Below, piece by piece: positions 1 to 12,700 of a stretch of DNA of 64,000 nucleotides (positions within the stretch are counted from its first letter, which is position 1; each line of letters starts with the position of its first letter). The position numbers and the translations under genes were made by a program. The stretch comes from Nectonema munidae (Eukaryota; Nematomorpha; Nectonematoida; Nectonematidae). The DNA is taken from NCBI GenBank assembly GCA_030549495.1, contig JAUIRK010000570.1, forward strand, positions 1,961,501-2,025,500. Direction: 5' to 3'. Below the pieces are notes generated by a model. The model was not told the DNA's origin. It saw nothing but the letters and a program-made list of their open reading frames with translations, and did no database searches.

Positions 1-3000
1 TGAGTGTGTGTACTAAACAAAAACATTAATTTTAACGCGAAGTCGCTAGAATGTGAATTATCCTTCTTCTTAAAATTGATCGCTAAAATCTTCAGGGATT
101 TTTATAAAGTCTTAAATAAGATATAACCCAAAAATAAAAGGTTTTAAAAAGAAAATTCTTCATGAATTATAGCATTCAATAGTATAAAGTGAAAAAATAT
201 TTGAGCAAAAAATACTTTTGGAATAATCTTATCATATGACGAGGTTGACTGAATTTTTGATTTTTAAGATTAAATTCATGACTTTTTACACAAATTGAGA
301 TAATTTATATTAGTTTTATGTTTTAACTCCTTGAGGAGCAGTGTGACACAAGTGTCTCAAGAAATGGAAATTATCTGCATTAAAAATATAAAATTCGATT
401 AAAAAAGAAGACGCTTAGTCTTTACCTCAATGGGTTAATGAAGATAACACTGTAAATAATATTTTTTGATAATATATTTTAACATTTTTAAAAACAGATG
501 TTGTCTTTAAAAGGGGTAGTCAACATTTGTCCCAAACTAAAAAACTTGCTATTTTATCAAAAAGTATTTTATATAAGAGACCAAAATAAACCTTCATTAG
601 CAACACAGACAATGATTACTAACTAAACTGAATACCTTTAAAATACAATATTGATTTTAGAGTTAATATGTAATTCCTGAAGTTAAATATTAAAAATACG
701 GTTCTTCTAGCATATAGATAACTCAATTAGAACGACATGTAATATGAAGTCAAAAAGTGTCACAAATAAACAATGTTCAAAGTTCTGTACGATCTTAAAT
801 ACTTAAATATTAGAAGAAAAATTCACTAAATTGCGAAGTTTTCTTTAGCGTTTAATAAGATCAGGGGACTTTAGGTCCTGCATTTAACAACTTAAAAGAA
901 TTTGTACTACTTTGACAATTAACAAGCTCAAACTTCTTACTTATTTCAAAATGAAATTGGAAAGATAAATGGAATAATTTTATATGGTTTCGCAAATGCT
1001 TCTGATATTTGGCAAACAGTTGATTCTGATTATGGAGAGTTTTAAGAAAAAAGGTCATTTTTTACAGCAACAAAATTGACTTGAATATGATGAAATCATT
1101 TAAATATGGCTAGGGAAAAACTAAAATTAAACGTTTTATTTGAAGATGGTATGTTGACTACATTAGGATGGAATAGAAATAATTTTGTTATGATTTGATT
1201 AATTTTTTTTGATTTTAACATGTAACTTTTTTATGATAAATATGAAAACAAAATGGTTAATATATTTTTACTAAAAATTTTCAGAACATTTTATTTAACA
1301 TATATAGTAATATTATTTAATAGTAAGGCAGCACTTCAACCTCATCCTGTTTATATATATATGACTAACATTCATATTTTCTGAAGATTTGAATTGATTA
1401 CGAGATATCGTTCGGTGAAAATTATTCATAAGTTATTACAAGTGTGAAAAAAATTAAGAAAAACATACGCAAGTTTTACTACTCGCATTTTTCACGAGTT
1501 TCATTTTAAAGAAAGGAGTGTCTGCCTAATTAAAACTTATCATTGTGTATGAAAGGAGAAGAAAAGTTGTAAAGAATCATTTTTGTCGAAATGGAAAAAT
1601 TTTAAAGAATTTTTGTAGCTTTGAAAGTTTTTAATGAGAGAACGTTTTCCAACTATGAAGATAGAATAAGCAATGAAGAAGTAAGAAGCTTAATTGGAGT
1701 TATTGATATTAATAGACTTATAAAAGAAGACACAGTGGTGAACAAATAAACGAAACCTAAGAATTAAGTTATGGTAGAAGGGTTAAAGATAGAGCAAAAT
1801 TAGAATGGAGGTAGAACGGTAAGAAAATTGTGGAAAGTTTACGGCTTCGCTTAGGTGAGGAAAAATACACGTTGTACTAGCGACAAAAGATGGGGCTAGC
1901 TTGGCTATATGTCTTTCATGGTGACATGGCTTACAACAAAAAAAAATTTTTTTTAAAGATCTACCTCGAATATGCTTAGGTAATTTAAAGAATAAAAATT
2001 GAGAAAATAAAAAATTTTCATTTTGAAAAATTCTTTAGCAAAAAAGGGTAAATATTCCACTTAAAATTTCACTATTATATATCATATGTATTCCTCTTAC
2101 CGGTACTAAGTGTTCCTATCTATTATTATCAACAATAATATGTGTATCCAATTTTACATATAAATTATAATGCAGTATTGAGAATTTGTGTAGCTTTTGC
2201 GTACACCTGAATACTGAAAGGTTAAATGCAATATAAAGAAAAAGATTACAGTATAGGAGCGAAACAAAGCAGGACTACACTCTCAAGTAAAAGTTAGGTT
2301 AAGAGTGAGGAGCCGGGACTAAAGAATGGAAAAGCGTATCTTGATTTTTTGAATGGAATGGCGATGATGTTGATGAGATGATTGTTATTAATAATATTGT
2401 AAGAAACATACTTCTTCTCCTGCCTTCCATTTTAAACTTGCATAAACGATGATTAACTTTTCATTATTGTGATTGTTATTATGAATTTACTATATGCACA
2501 ACATATTATAGATTAATAGTAGTATTTCAGCACAAAACCAACAATATGCAGCTATGCGTAGTGTAAAAATATGCTGTGTTGTACTTTAATTATTCCTATT
2601 TTGTATTTTTCATAGTGAAAAGCCACAACTCTTGACAAACAAGATAGTAACATCATCCAAGATGAATTGATTAAGGATACATAAATAAATACATATATAT
2701 GATTGACAGAAACAAGTATTAAACTCTAAACTTATCACTCATGACTATCACACTATGGTGGAGACAGTAGAAGACATATAGAATGATATAGACAAAAAGA
2801 TAAGCACTCACAAAAAATGATCACAGTGTGTTAAAATATGAAGCATAGGAATAAACAGAGATAGAATACAAGTAAAGCCTTGAAAAGCGGATGAAAATAA
2901 ACGCATGATGGAAACTTTCATGTCTGTACTCACTCATATTAATTGATATATGATGATAATCGATAAGATTGCTGGAAAAACATAAAATTAATGTGCTAGG

Positions 3001-3317
3001 ATTACGGATAATTCAACGTCGTTGCGCTCGACACTAAAACAAAACAAGGCCTAATCATTTAAAATTATATAAACATGATAAGGCAGGCGATCCTCTTATG
3101 AGAATATATGCATATTTTTAATAAAATTCATTTTAAAAATATATCTTCTTTAAAGGGCTTTAATGAGCGAAAAAAATTATACAACCTCTTGACTTGATTT
3201 GTACTCATAAAAAATCAAATACTTAGACTTTAGAGCAACCCTTATGCGGAAAAAGTTTATTACGATAAATCAATCTATTAAAAGTTGAAAGCCAACTTAA
3301 CCACAAGGAAATATATA
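1..3317. other. Gene-free AT-rich DNA
   Basis: I read both strands and found no recognisable domain, no transposon terminus and no tRNA-like structure. If the RhoGEF gene runs on past base 1, this is intron. The minus-strand open stretch at 861-1058 matches nothing I know and has no coding-like composition. Confidence 0.5.
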
Positions 3318-3325
3318 TCAGGAAG

Positions 3326-3494
3326 CAGGGGCGTAGCCAGAGGGGGGGGGGGGGGCAAGGGGGGCAGTGCCCCCCCCCCCCTCAATACCTTTTCTGCCCC
3401 CCCCCCCCCCAAATACTAATTATTTTATTTCCAATATGCTTGCCCCCTAAATTTCTTACATGCCCCCCAACTTCCATTTTTTGCTACGCCACTG
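3326..3494. mobile_element. hAT-type MITE, 169 bp
   Basis: The left end reads CAGGGGCGTAGC and the reverse complement of the right end reads CAGTGGCGTAGC, giving 11 of 12 matching terminal inverted repeat bases. The flanks are tcaggaag (3318-3325) and ccaggaag (3495-3502), a 7 of 8 match that fits the 8-bp target duplication of hAT elements. The interior is almost wholly long G and C runs and holds no coding sequence. Such CAGNGGCG termini are known for hAT superfamily elements. The family assignment is firm, the exact family is not known. Confidence 0.85.
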
Positions 3495-3919
3495 CCAGGA
3501 AGACGACTTTACAATGCGATCCTAAAAATGTAGAAACTAATTTTGAATTGTTTCAATTTTTTATTACTAAAGTTTAATTAATTTCATAATCCTAGGGCAA
3601 TAATTTTTCCTTGTTTATTAAATTTTTAAATTAAATGATTATTTTTGATTGTTGCAAATAAAATTGGAATATTTTCATGCATAAATAAATATTTTTTATT
3701 TAAAAACTCCTAAATCTTTATTGCAAACTATTTTGACATAATAAACCTCTAAGAATCTAGAAATAGAATTTTTAATACAAAAATTTTAATTTAAAAATGT
3801 AAGTTTAAACTGACAATAGGACAAAATGAGTACTTAAAAATTTCAATATTACTAAAAGAAAACAACTTGTGAATTTAGTATTATTTTTAGATTTTAAGTT
3901 ATTGTCTTTTAAAATTTAG

Positions 3920-6568
3920 AAGGAGTTTCATCTGAAAGTTCTGAATTCATTTATTCTGTTAAAATTTATGTTCAACCTCCTACGAATAAAGATGCTGATA
4001 TCAGCGATGTTGATTCTGGCGAAGAAGAAAAAAAGTGTTGATAAGTTGAATAGAAATTAATCGGTAGCTTTGACATTTTTGAAAATATATTTTTTCATAA
4101 GGAAATACAAAAGACTGCTTGTAAATCTGGAGAAAAGAAAACTATCAGATGTAAAAAAGTCCATTAGGAAAAAACAGATTTATCCACTAAATCATATACA
4201 AACTCATTGATGAAACTTACATCAAATTGAATATACTTGAATCTTCACATTAAATTTTTCACATAAATTTTTACAGATGAAATTTTAGAACGAATTTGCT
4301 GTGAATCCTATAAATATGGTCATAAGAATGGCAATCACCATTTATTAGACATGAAAAAATTGAGATAATTTTTATCAGTTTTGTTGATAATAAGTGGATG
4401 CTTTCTCTTTCAAGAAAAAAATGTCTTGGGAAACCTCAAAACATATCGATTTTTCTTCAGTTTCTTCACTTCTTTATAGAGATGAATTTGATAACATTAT
4501 GGCGTTTCTACCTATTGTTCATGATCTTGATTTATTAGATAAATTTTCAAAATTACGTCCTATATAATCGATCACAACAATCAAAAATATTTGGAATACT
4601 TTAATCTGCAAACTTATATATATATATATAGAGGAGGAAATGGGTTCATATTTCGAAAAAACACTCTTGTAAGCAATACATTTAAAATAAGTATATCAAA
4701 GTTGGTTATAAATTTTGGGTATGTTCAACAAGGTTCGGTTATGCTATACAGTTTGTACCATATAGTAAGTCTTTTCAAAAAATTTTGAAAATACTTGATG
4801 ACAAAGAAGTTTAATTATCACATCACAGTTGACAACTTTTTCCCAGTATTCCTCTAGTATGGTCCAATTTAATTCTTGGTATGGTCCACTTTTTCATTCC
4901 CAATTCTAAGCAATGTGGAAATATATTTTGCTATTTTTTAAAAACCCTTGAAACAAAAAGAATAATAATTAAATTGTCATAAAATTTGAATTATTTATAA
5001 ACATAAAAATTTTGCTTTGACATTTCTACCTGCATCCTTCTCCTTCCTTTTTTCTCAATAAGGTGACAACCAAAGCATCTAAAATTTAAATCTTACTTTT
5101 TCAATAAACGCCAAAATTAATTATATTTTCTTTTTATTAAATCATAATTATGAATTTTTCAGTATTTAAACTGAATCATTTATATATTATAAAATATATA
5201 GAACAAATAGTTTCAAAACCAAATCACGCCATTTTTATATTTTACTTGGAGGTATATCGGTATCATAGCTTGTTAGAAGTTTACAAAAAATTGAATCATA
5301 TAAAGAGTTTCCTAATATTTGTGATTTGGAAAAAAGATGTTGTATGACTGGGGAAGCACTTATTCTAGTGAGCAATTTTTTCTTGTATGAAAAATATTGA
5401 GTGAAGAAAGAAATAGAACTACTGATCAACAAGGTGTTACAAAAATCTCACTAAAAATTTAACTTTTGTTATTTAATCTGTTTTAAACTTAACACAGTTT
5501 GGCAAATTTAAATTGCACAAAAGTTGTTAAAATAAATCCACTAATTAATACATCTTTAAAATAAGCTTATTTTTGAAACGAAAAGTATAATAAATCGTGT
5601 TAAGTCGACGTGTCGATTCGGTTAAAAGTAAAGGTAGTATACACAATACATGTGTATACTATATAGGTAATAACTTATGTAGCATCGTCTCCCCGAAAAA
5701 GGTATATCAAATCTTACATCTAGCAAAATGTGAACAGAAAGTTGAACATTGTCTCCCTAGTCATTTGTACATGGAATAGAAACCATCGTAGTATACAGGT
5801 TGAAGATGAATCATCGTAGTATACAGGTTGGAGATGAATCATCGTAGTATACAGGTTGTCTACGTTTGGTTTTATTGCTTGATGATTATTCCTAAATATG
5901 TTTTAACAAACAGGACCAAAGATGCTACCTTAAAAAATTAGAGAGTAATGGTGAAGTTGATATGAGGTTTTTCCGATGTAGAAAATGACCACTTTGAAAT
6001 AGCAAGATGGTGAGATAATAAAGTAATTACTTTAATTTCAATTTTTCTGGTAAAGATCCTGCAAAACTATGTAAAAGATACTGAAGAATAAAAAATTGTT
6101 CCGATTGAAAAAGACCCACGATTGTTAAACGCTACAATTCAAAAATGAGGTGTAAGCAGACTTGATAAAAATATTTCATATATGAACAATCTGAGAAACA
6201 AACAATGGTACTGGCTTGTATTACGCTACATAGTTGATTTCGCAGTCAATAACGCTTTTCAAATTTATAGATGGCAAAGAGAAATGCGCAAAGAACATCC
6301 TCTAGACTTGTTGTCTTTTAGAAGAAATATTGTGACTTTTTATAAAAATCAGTACTCAAAGCCCAAAATTAAAATCCTCCCATCAAGAAAAAAAGAACTT
6401 TTTCTCCCAAATAAGGAATCAAAACTAGACAAGTTTAATCATTGGACATTAAAAGGAAAGCAAAGAAGATGTACAATGAAATGTGGAGGAAAAGCACTTT
6501 ATTTTTGCTCAAAATGTAAAGTTGGTTTGGATCCAGTGTGTTTTACCAAGTATCATAATGCAACATAG
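3920..6568 (+). pseudogene. piggyBac transposase fossil 1 (interrupted)
   Basis: This is a decayed piggyBac-family transposase, an enzyme that cuts and pastes at TTAA. In order: an acidic N-terminal stretch containing ISDVDSGEEE near 3995-4030; the DEILERICCESYKYG region near 4275; a piece like SRNRFDEIMRFLHLAD around 4470-4560; the RFGYAIQFVPY catalytic-core stretch near 4730-4765; and VDNFFP, the conserved DNFF motif, near 4825-4850. The C-terminal part resumes near 5905 and ends with an open segment at 6182-6568 carrying NNAFQIYR, LDLLSFRRNIV and the cysteine-rich tail (RRCTMKCGGK, CSKCKVGLDPVCF). Several stops and frameshifts break it. About 1 kb of unrelated DNA (roughly 4856-5885) separates the DNFF motif from the C-terminal half and includes a copy of the 28-bp repeat family, so a second element probably jumped in. 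I saw no TTAA-flanked ends for this copy. Confidence 0.8.
5658..5858 (+). repeat. Foldback-like repeat arm, copy A
   Basis: A block of about 125 bp containing agcatcgtctccccgaaa is followed by 2.8 units of a 28-bp tandem repeat (5783-5858; the unit contains catcgtagtatacaggttgg). The whole is about 98% identical to copy C at 7463-7640 and is repeated in reverse at 7052-7245. It lies inside the DNA that splits piggyBac fossil 1. Confidence 0.9.
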
Positions 6569-7051
6569 TTTTTATTCAAATAATGATTTCAAATCTCTTG
6601 TTATACACACACGCAGGTATATGCATATATACTTCAGTGTTTAAAAACACGGATCCATTTGTTTCCATTGATAGTTTAATTAAACTGACGTGAATATTTA
6701 GATGAATAAAATAAACTTCATAATTAAAAAAAATTATTTCAATTTTATGATAATAAAGCTTATATCTTTCAGAAAAACTTAATGATATATATGATCTTTT
6801 TCTTGGGTTAATAAATAAAAAAAATCTTGTGTTAAAAATACATTATTTCTTTGTTAAATTTCAGAAAAATGTAAAAATTTAATTCAAGTTTCTCACCTAA
6901 TTAACATATTTTATAGATATTATCTTTTCTTATATTTAATAGTTTAATGTCACACCACAGGCTCAACGTCTGGTTTTTATTTAGCTGATAAAATTGAAAA
7001 TAAATAAAATGTTTTTGTCATACATAACAAGATGAACAAAAGTATGTATTT
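6569..7051. other. Spacer between piggyBac C terminus and inverted repeat arm
   Basis: AT-rich sequence after the stop of piggyBac fossil 1 and before repeat arm B. No gene or transposon terminus was recognised. Confidence 0.5.
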
Positions 7052-7393
7052 AGATCTCCAACCGGTATATTACGATGGTTTCTATTTCATGTACAAACGA
7101 CTAGGAAGACAATGTTCAACTTTCTGTTCATATTTTGCTAGATGTAAGATTTGATATACCTCATTCGGGGAGACGATGCTATACCTGTATACTACGATAG
7201 TTAATTTCTAACATGTATACTGCGATGGTTCATCTCCAATCTGTCAGTTCATATTTTGCTAGATGTAAGATTTGATATACCTCATTCGGGGAGACGATGT
7301 TACTTCTGTAATCCAAGAATTGAAAAATATTCTCTAAAAAATCAAAAAATATGAAACTTTCTGTTCAAATTTTGCTAGATGTAAGATTTTGCA
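7052..7393 (-). repeat. Foldback-like repeat arm, copy B with two partial echoes
   Basis: This is the reverse complement of copy A: tandem-unit remnant first, then the block containing tttgctagatgtaagattt. The block is echoed twice more, at 7246-7305 and weakly at 7354-7393, in the same orientation. Copies A and B face each other around 1.2 kb of DNA, as terminal inverted repeats would. Confidence 0.85.
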
Positions 7394-7462
7394 CGATATT
7401 AAATAATATATTTGTCAAATAATAATCAATATAAAATCCTGTAATTAACCATCGTAGTATAC

Positions 7463-7811
7463 ACTATACAGGTAATAACTTATGTAGCATCGTCTCCCCG
7501 AAAGAGGTATATCAAATCTTACATCTAGCAAAATGTGAACAGAAAGTTGAACATTGTCTCCCTAGTCATTTGTACATGGAATAGAAACCATCGTAGTATA
7601 CAGGTTGAAGATGAATCATCGTAGTATACAGGTTGGAGATGAATCATCGTAATATACAGGTTAGAGATGAATCATCGTAATATACAGGTTAGAGATGAAT
7701 CATCGTAGTATACAGGTTGGAGATGAATCATCGTAGTATACAGGTTGGAGAAGAATCATCGTAGTACATAGTTTGGAGATGAATCATCGTAGTATACAAG
7801 TTGGAGATGAG
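7463..7811 (+). repeat. Foldback-like repeat arm, copy C, with eight 28-bp units
   Basis: The block shared with copy A (7463-7587) runs straight into eight 28-bp units (7588-7811). Units differ by zero to four bases; units 3 and 4 share the same changes (taatat for tagtat, ttagag for ttggag), which suggests local duplication. There is no unique spacer between units, so this is a minisatellite, not a CRISPR array. Confidence 0.92.
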
Positions 7812-8204
7812 ACTCAAGTTGTCTACCCGCGTTCAACCGTAGAGGTTATGAGAATATATCATTACATAACAGAGAAGAGTTTCGTAAAACTCTTCATATT
7901 AATAAAATATTTCTTCAAATATATTAATATTTTAAAGAATCTCGCATTGTACAAATGATGAGTCTATTTGTGCGTATATGTGAGTTTAAGTAGGTCTGGC
8001 AAGACAAATATATATATAAAAAAAATTTGAACCAAAATATTTATGGTAAAATGAAGTTAATATTGTTATTCAGAATGATAAGGGAAATCTAAAAATGTAT
8101 AATACGTGTATATTTGTTGAATATATCAATATATGTAAAGTCATCATTTTGAGACCGTTTGAAAACTGAAAAATACAAATTTATAAAAGATTTACTCTTA
8201 AATA
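7812..8204. other. Spacer before piggyBac fossil 2
   Basis: AT-rich DNA with no recognised gene. It may include lost 5' parts of piggyBac fossil 2, but no piggyBac motif could be read. Confidence 0.4.
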
Positions 8205-9112
8205 ATTACAATGGCAATGATGTCCCATGGAATATGCTTCAATTTGATATGTTGCACGGTCAATGTTGTTTGCGATAACTTTTTTACTTCTTATAACCTT
8301 GCAATCCAATTGATGGAAAAAAGTTGTCAATTGTGGGAACGGTACGCTCGAATAAAACATTTTTACCTCTTTATGATAAGAAAGAACTTCGTTGTCTGCT
8401 TTACATTTAAGTAATTTTTATTTTAGCGAAAATGCTACACTGGTGCAATATGTTCTTAAAAAACACAAAACAGTGGGTGTCTTGAGTACCCTTCATCATG
8501 ACAAAAGTGTGTCTTTAGATAACAAAAATCTTCCAGAAATTGAGTTTTATAATAAACAAAAAGGGAGAGTGGACACATTGGATCATACACAGTAAAAAGA
8601 ATAGATGGCCTTTTGCTTTATTCTGTAACATAATTGATATTTTATGTGCAAATAGTTTTGTTTTATGGGTACAAATCAAACCTAGTTGGAATAAGGGAAA
8701 TCTATAAAAGACGTCTTTTTTTAGAAGAATTAGGAAAAAACTTAGTCCAAAATGAAATACTAAGAAGACCACGTCTCCCAAGAGGAAGTTCTTCGCTTTC
8801 TCTTGGGGCAAATATTAGAGAGACACAAGAGTTTTCTGCATCTTCAGGACAAACTAAAAGAAAACTGTCTCGCTGTTCTTTGTGTGTAGGAAAAGACCGA
8901 AAAGCCTATTCTGAATGTACAAAATGTAAAAAAATTTTTGTGGATAGCATAACAATGCTTTGTTTTTTTGTAGTAAATGATTGTAATTAATATTTTGGTT
9001 TCTTTTCAATAAATAAATTAGTTTTTGTGCATTTTGAAACTTAAAAAAAACATTGGTGAATTTTCACCCATAAAAATAAAGTGTGTTGTTAAAAATGAAG
9101 AGAGTATGAGGG
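8205..9112 (+). pseudogene. piggyBac transposase fossil 2, right half, with TTAA end
   Basis: This is the second half of another piggyBac transposase in the same orientation as fossil 1 but clearly a different copy, because the DNFF and C-terminal regions are both present again. It shows CDNFFTSYNLAIQLMEKS near 8265-8320, VGVLSTLHHDKSVS with LPEIEFYNKQKGRVDTLDHT near 8478-8592 (the conserved YN.NKGGVD motif), then FLEELGKNLVQNEILRRPR near 8720-8775 and a cysteine-rich tail (CSLCVGKDRKAYSECTKC) near 8875-8932. Several stops and frameshifts interrupt it. The N-terminal half is missing. The sequence tgagggttaa at 9107-9116 looks like the right terminus (ends at 9112) followed by the TTAA target (9113-9116), which is the standard piggyBac boundary. 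The left end was not found. Confidence 0.82.
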
Positions 9113-9116
9113 TTAA

Positions 9117-9663
9117 CAAAATATGACTATATTTTTTTAAATGTTTTATAAAACAAAAGATTTTCATAAATAAATTAATGTATCGTTTCAACCGAGGTAT
9201 AAAACTTCAGATACATATCCTAGAAATTAACGTTTCAAAAAAGTTTTATGTATTAAAAATATTTGAGTTTATGAAGAGGAAAAATAAGGTTGTGAATTGC
9301 CACTTTTGAACAATAGAGGTGCTAGTCGTGCGCTTTTGAATCTCAATCGTCCCATTCAGAAAAATAAATAACACAATTGATTTTATCCAAAAATTACGTT
9401 AATTGGTAGATATAATTACTTAGATCATTCAATTATGCAATTAGTTCAATAAATCTATTTGTCATTGCAGCTTTTTTTCAAACATTTTGGAACCGAGGTT
9501 TCTTTTTAAAAAATACGGTCCTGAAATCAAATGGCATCCTTATTCTTCGAAAGATACAAAATTTTAAGGTAATGAGCACATTTAAAACAGTAATGAAGTT
9601 TAAAACAAACTAGTTGCGATGATATGCTGAAATAGAGTAGAGTTAGAATGTACATAAACTTAC
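9117..9663. other. Gene-free DNA, likely RhoGEF intron
   Basis: It lies downstream, on the minus strand, of the last recognised RhoGEF exon, whose strong gtaagt donor at 9663-9658 opens into it. No exon or repeat was recognised. Confidence 0.45.
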
Positions 9664-9736
9664 TTCCAAGCGTCGAGTCTCTTGGTCAAGCATCTTAAAC
9701 AATGACTGGAGCTTCAAGGAAACCAACTTCTTTTTT
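9664..9736 (-). CDS. RhoGEF exon, coiled-coil segment after the PDZ
   Basis: The acceptor is ttatag before 9736 and the donor gtaagt is at 9663-9658. The exon is 73 nt and is open in the frame that starts after its first base, reading KKLVSLKLQSLFKMLDQ then ETRRLE; the other two frames contain stops. The heptad-like pattern and position fit the short coil that follows the PDZ in ARHGEF12. It ends in phase 0. Confidence 0.75.
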
Positions 9737-12700
9737 CTATAAGACTAAATATAAAAATAATGCAAGGCTAATTTCTCTGCTTAAATCTATAAATATGGAT
9801 AAAAATGAAATCGTACACTTTCATGATCTATACTGGATCTTGATTTGTACAGATGCTTGGAAAATGAGTTTGCGTGAGAAAGAGTAGGGCTTGTCTTCTG
9901 ATAACTTTTACCTGACTTGTAAGGAGGTACACCGAGCAGAGTTAAAGCAACGTAAGAGCCTTCTATAAGTGAAAGAAGTTTATACAACAGAGTTTCACTG
10001 TTCACATTTAAAAGTAAGTAAGAAGTGCAAAGGCATGAACGATAATAATCTCATTCACTGGCAATCTTATTTAAATAGAAAAAGAGTAAGCAGTAAAAGG
10101 AGTAAATTCATTTGAATACCTTATCAAATTCTACACTAGCATATAGGATAGAGAATGCAGTTAACAACAACGTTATTAAGTGTAATTTAAAGAAAAAGAA
10201 GGAATTCACCCGTTAAGCGATAAAAAAGAGTCAAAATTTGACAATTATTGTGTAAAAGCAATAAATCTACGACACACGGCTAGGAAGAAAAATGTGAAAA
10301 AGAAAGTGTGCACTATTCACCAATTTTAACCGCAACGCGTAAAGTTTACGTGCGATATACTACACTACACACTTCGATAAATGTATCGTTATTTCGTGAA
10401 AGTGCGCAGGAGAGAGAATAATGGCGAATTATGTTCTCCGATTGTTATCTTGAAGGCGTTAATAATGGTGGCCATGATAAGCATAACAATCGTAATAGGG
10501 GATGCTTATTGGAGATAAATAATTAAATAAGCAAACAAATAAAGAGAGCAGAGAAAATATCAACAAAACTATATGCATAGAAGAATGGAATAATTAACAT
10601 AATGAATTGCACACGTGACCAAGAAAGCAAAATTTTTTTAATCAAGTGACAATATATCCAGATTTGAATAGAGACTGACTGATAAGAGCTGACAAGGGGC
10701 AAGTATGATTTATAGCTTTATTTTAAGGGATCTAAAACAACGAGTCTTAATTCTACAGTCAAAGTGAAAAATTGGCAATAAGAACGCTATAAACTTATTC
10801 AAACGATAAAACATATATGAAAGCAAACCATGAAAATTTAAAGCACCAATTTAAAAAGACGTTGGTCATTTTGTTTTAAAAAAGAACAAGTTTTTGGAGA
10901 GATTCCAAATAAAATATCGCAAATCTCGTTTTGAATCATCGATATAAGTTTCTATAAAATCATTGAAACTGGATCCAGAAATTTCTTATAAGGGGGGCCG
11001 AAATCTATTTAAATTTTTTGCAATTTTGCTAAAAGTCTTCAGAGAATACGACAGCTGTATTGTGTCTTTTAGAATCACTCACTGTTCAACAAATCAAAAA
11101 TTTTTTTTTGCTTCTTTTAAACCAAAAAGATTTTAATATATAACTTTCCGCGTAGAATTTGAATATATTCATAAAAATTTTTGATTAGCTACCACTTTTT
11201 CAATTTTTACCGTCCTAGAAAACTATTTGTTAACCATTAATTATATGTATAATTTAGTTGTTTATACTAAAAAAATGTTTTATTTTTAAATTTTAAAATA
11301 AAAATAGCAACAGTGATGTATACTGAAGAATATTAAACGAACAAAAAAAATTATTAAAAAGATTGTTTAATGATATATTAATTTTTTACAATTCTTTTGT
11401 AAGTTTCATCTAATTCTTCCTTGGCTATTGTCCAGCAGTAAACTGCCAACATGCTTGACCCCCATTTGCCTTGATACCTTTTTTCAAAAACAGCGATAGT
11501 TTGATGGAAACGCTCTCCATGTTCATCACTTACAGCTCCGCAATTTTCAGGGAAAAAATTTAAATGGGAATGTAAAAAGTGCATCTTCAATGACATGTTG
11601 CAGTTTAGTTCATGCATCGCCGTCAATAAAGTTACGATCAACTCGGGATAATTTTCTGCTTTCTTTCTGCCTAAAAAACCTGCACAAACCATCTTAAATG
11701 CTTCCCACACTTTTCTCTCGGCATTTGAAAGCACTGATGGAAAGAAATTGTCTTTAAAAAGTTTGCGAATTTGTGGGCCAACAAAGACACCTTCTTTAAT
11801 TTTTGCCTCGCTTAAAGATTTGAATTTTTGCTTTAAATATTGAAAGCCGAAACCTTCTGTATTCATTGCTTTTACAAAATTCTTCATTATTCCAAGTTTA
11901 ATGTGTAACGGGGGTAAAATTATCTTTTCTTTACACACTAAATTTGGACGTAACACATTTTTCTCACCAGGTGTCATATTTCTTGAAGGCCACTCTTTTT
12001 CTGAATAGTGTAAATTTCTAGCTCGACTATTCCATTCACATAAAAAACAACAATACTTTGTATACCCGCTCTGCAAGCCCATTACCAGTGCTACAACTTT
12101 TAAATCTGCACATATTTCCCAGTTGTGGATAGCGTATTTAACATTAAGAAGCAGGTTTTTGATATTTTCATATGTCTCTTTCATTTGTTGTGAGTATGCA
12201 ATTGGAATTGATTTTATGTTATTACCATTTTTTAGCAATACACCTTTTAGACTTGTTTTAGAAGAGTCAATGAACAACCTCCATTCCGATGAGATGTAAT
12301 TGATCTTCATTTCTTGCATCAAGCCACAAATATCATTACAGAAGATAAAAGAATCTTTTTGTACAAAATATTTTTCATAAATTTTGTGGCGATTTCTGAA
12401 TACAGAAACTTTTACATCTGGTTGCAATAAACACCACTCTTATAATCTAGAGCCCAAAATTTCAGCCTTGGTTTTAGTAAGTTGAAGATCTCTTACTAAA
12501 TTGTTTAATCTTGACTGTGTTAACAGTTGAGGTGTTTTGAAGTTTTTTTCTGAAAAAGATGGATCTAAATCTTCTTTATCGCTAAGTAACTCATTGTTAC
12601 TAGAATCTAAATCAACTTGATCAGGAGCAAGAGGAATTGGTAAACATTCACTATGTTTAACAGGTCTGATGGCAGATTGTAAATTTGGATACGCGATTGT

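Noticed and set aside
5150-5347. 65-codon plus-strand frame as part of piggyBac fossil 1
   Set aside because: It falls in the inserted DNA between the DNFF motif and the C-terminal half and carries no piggyBac motif.
7588-7811. Regular 28-bp repeats reminiscent of a CRISPR array
   Set aside because: Units are contiguous with no unique spacers, the host is eukaryotic, and related units occur in inverted copies nearby; it is a minisatellite.
8515-8811. Minus-strand 98-codon frame
   Set aside because: Antisense shadow of piggyBac fossil 2.
9702-9887. Plus-strand 61-codon open frame
   Set aside because: It overlaps the minus-strand RhoGEF exons at 9664-9962, which have domain matches and splice sites.
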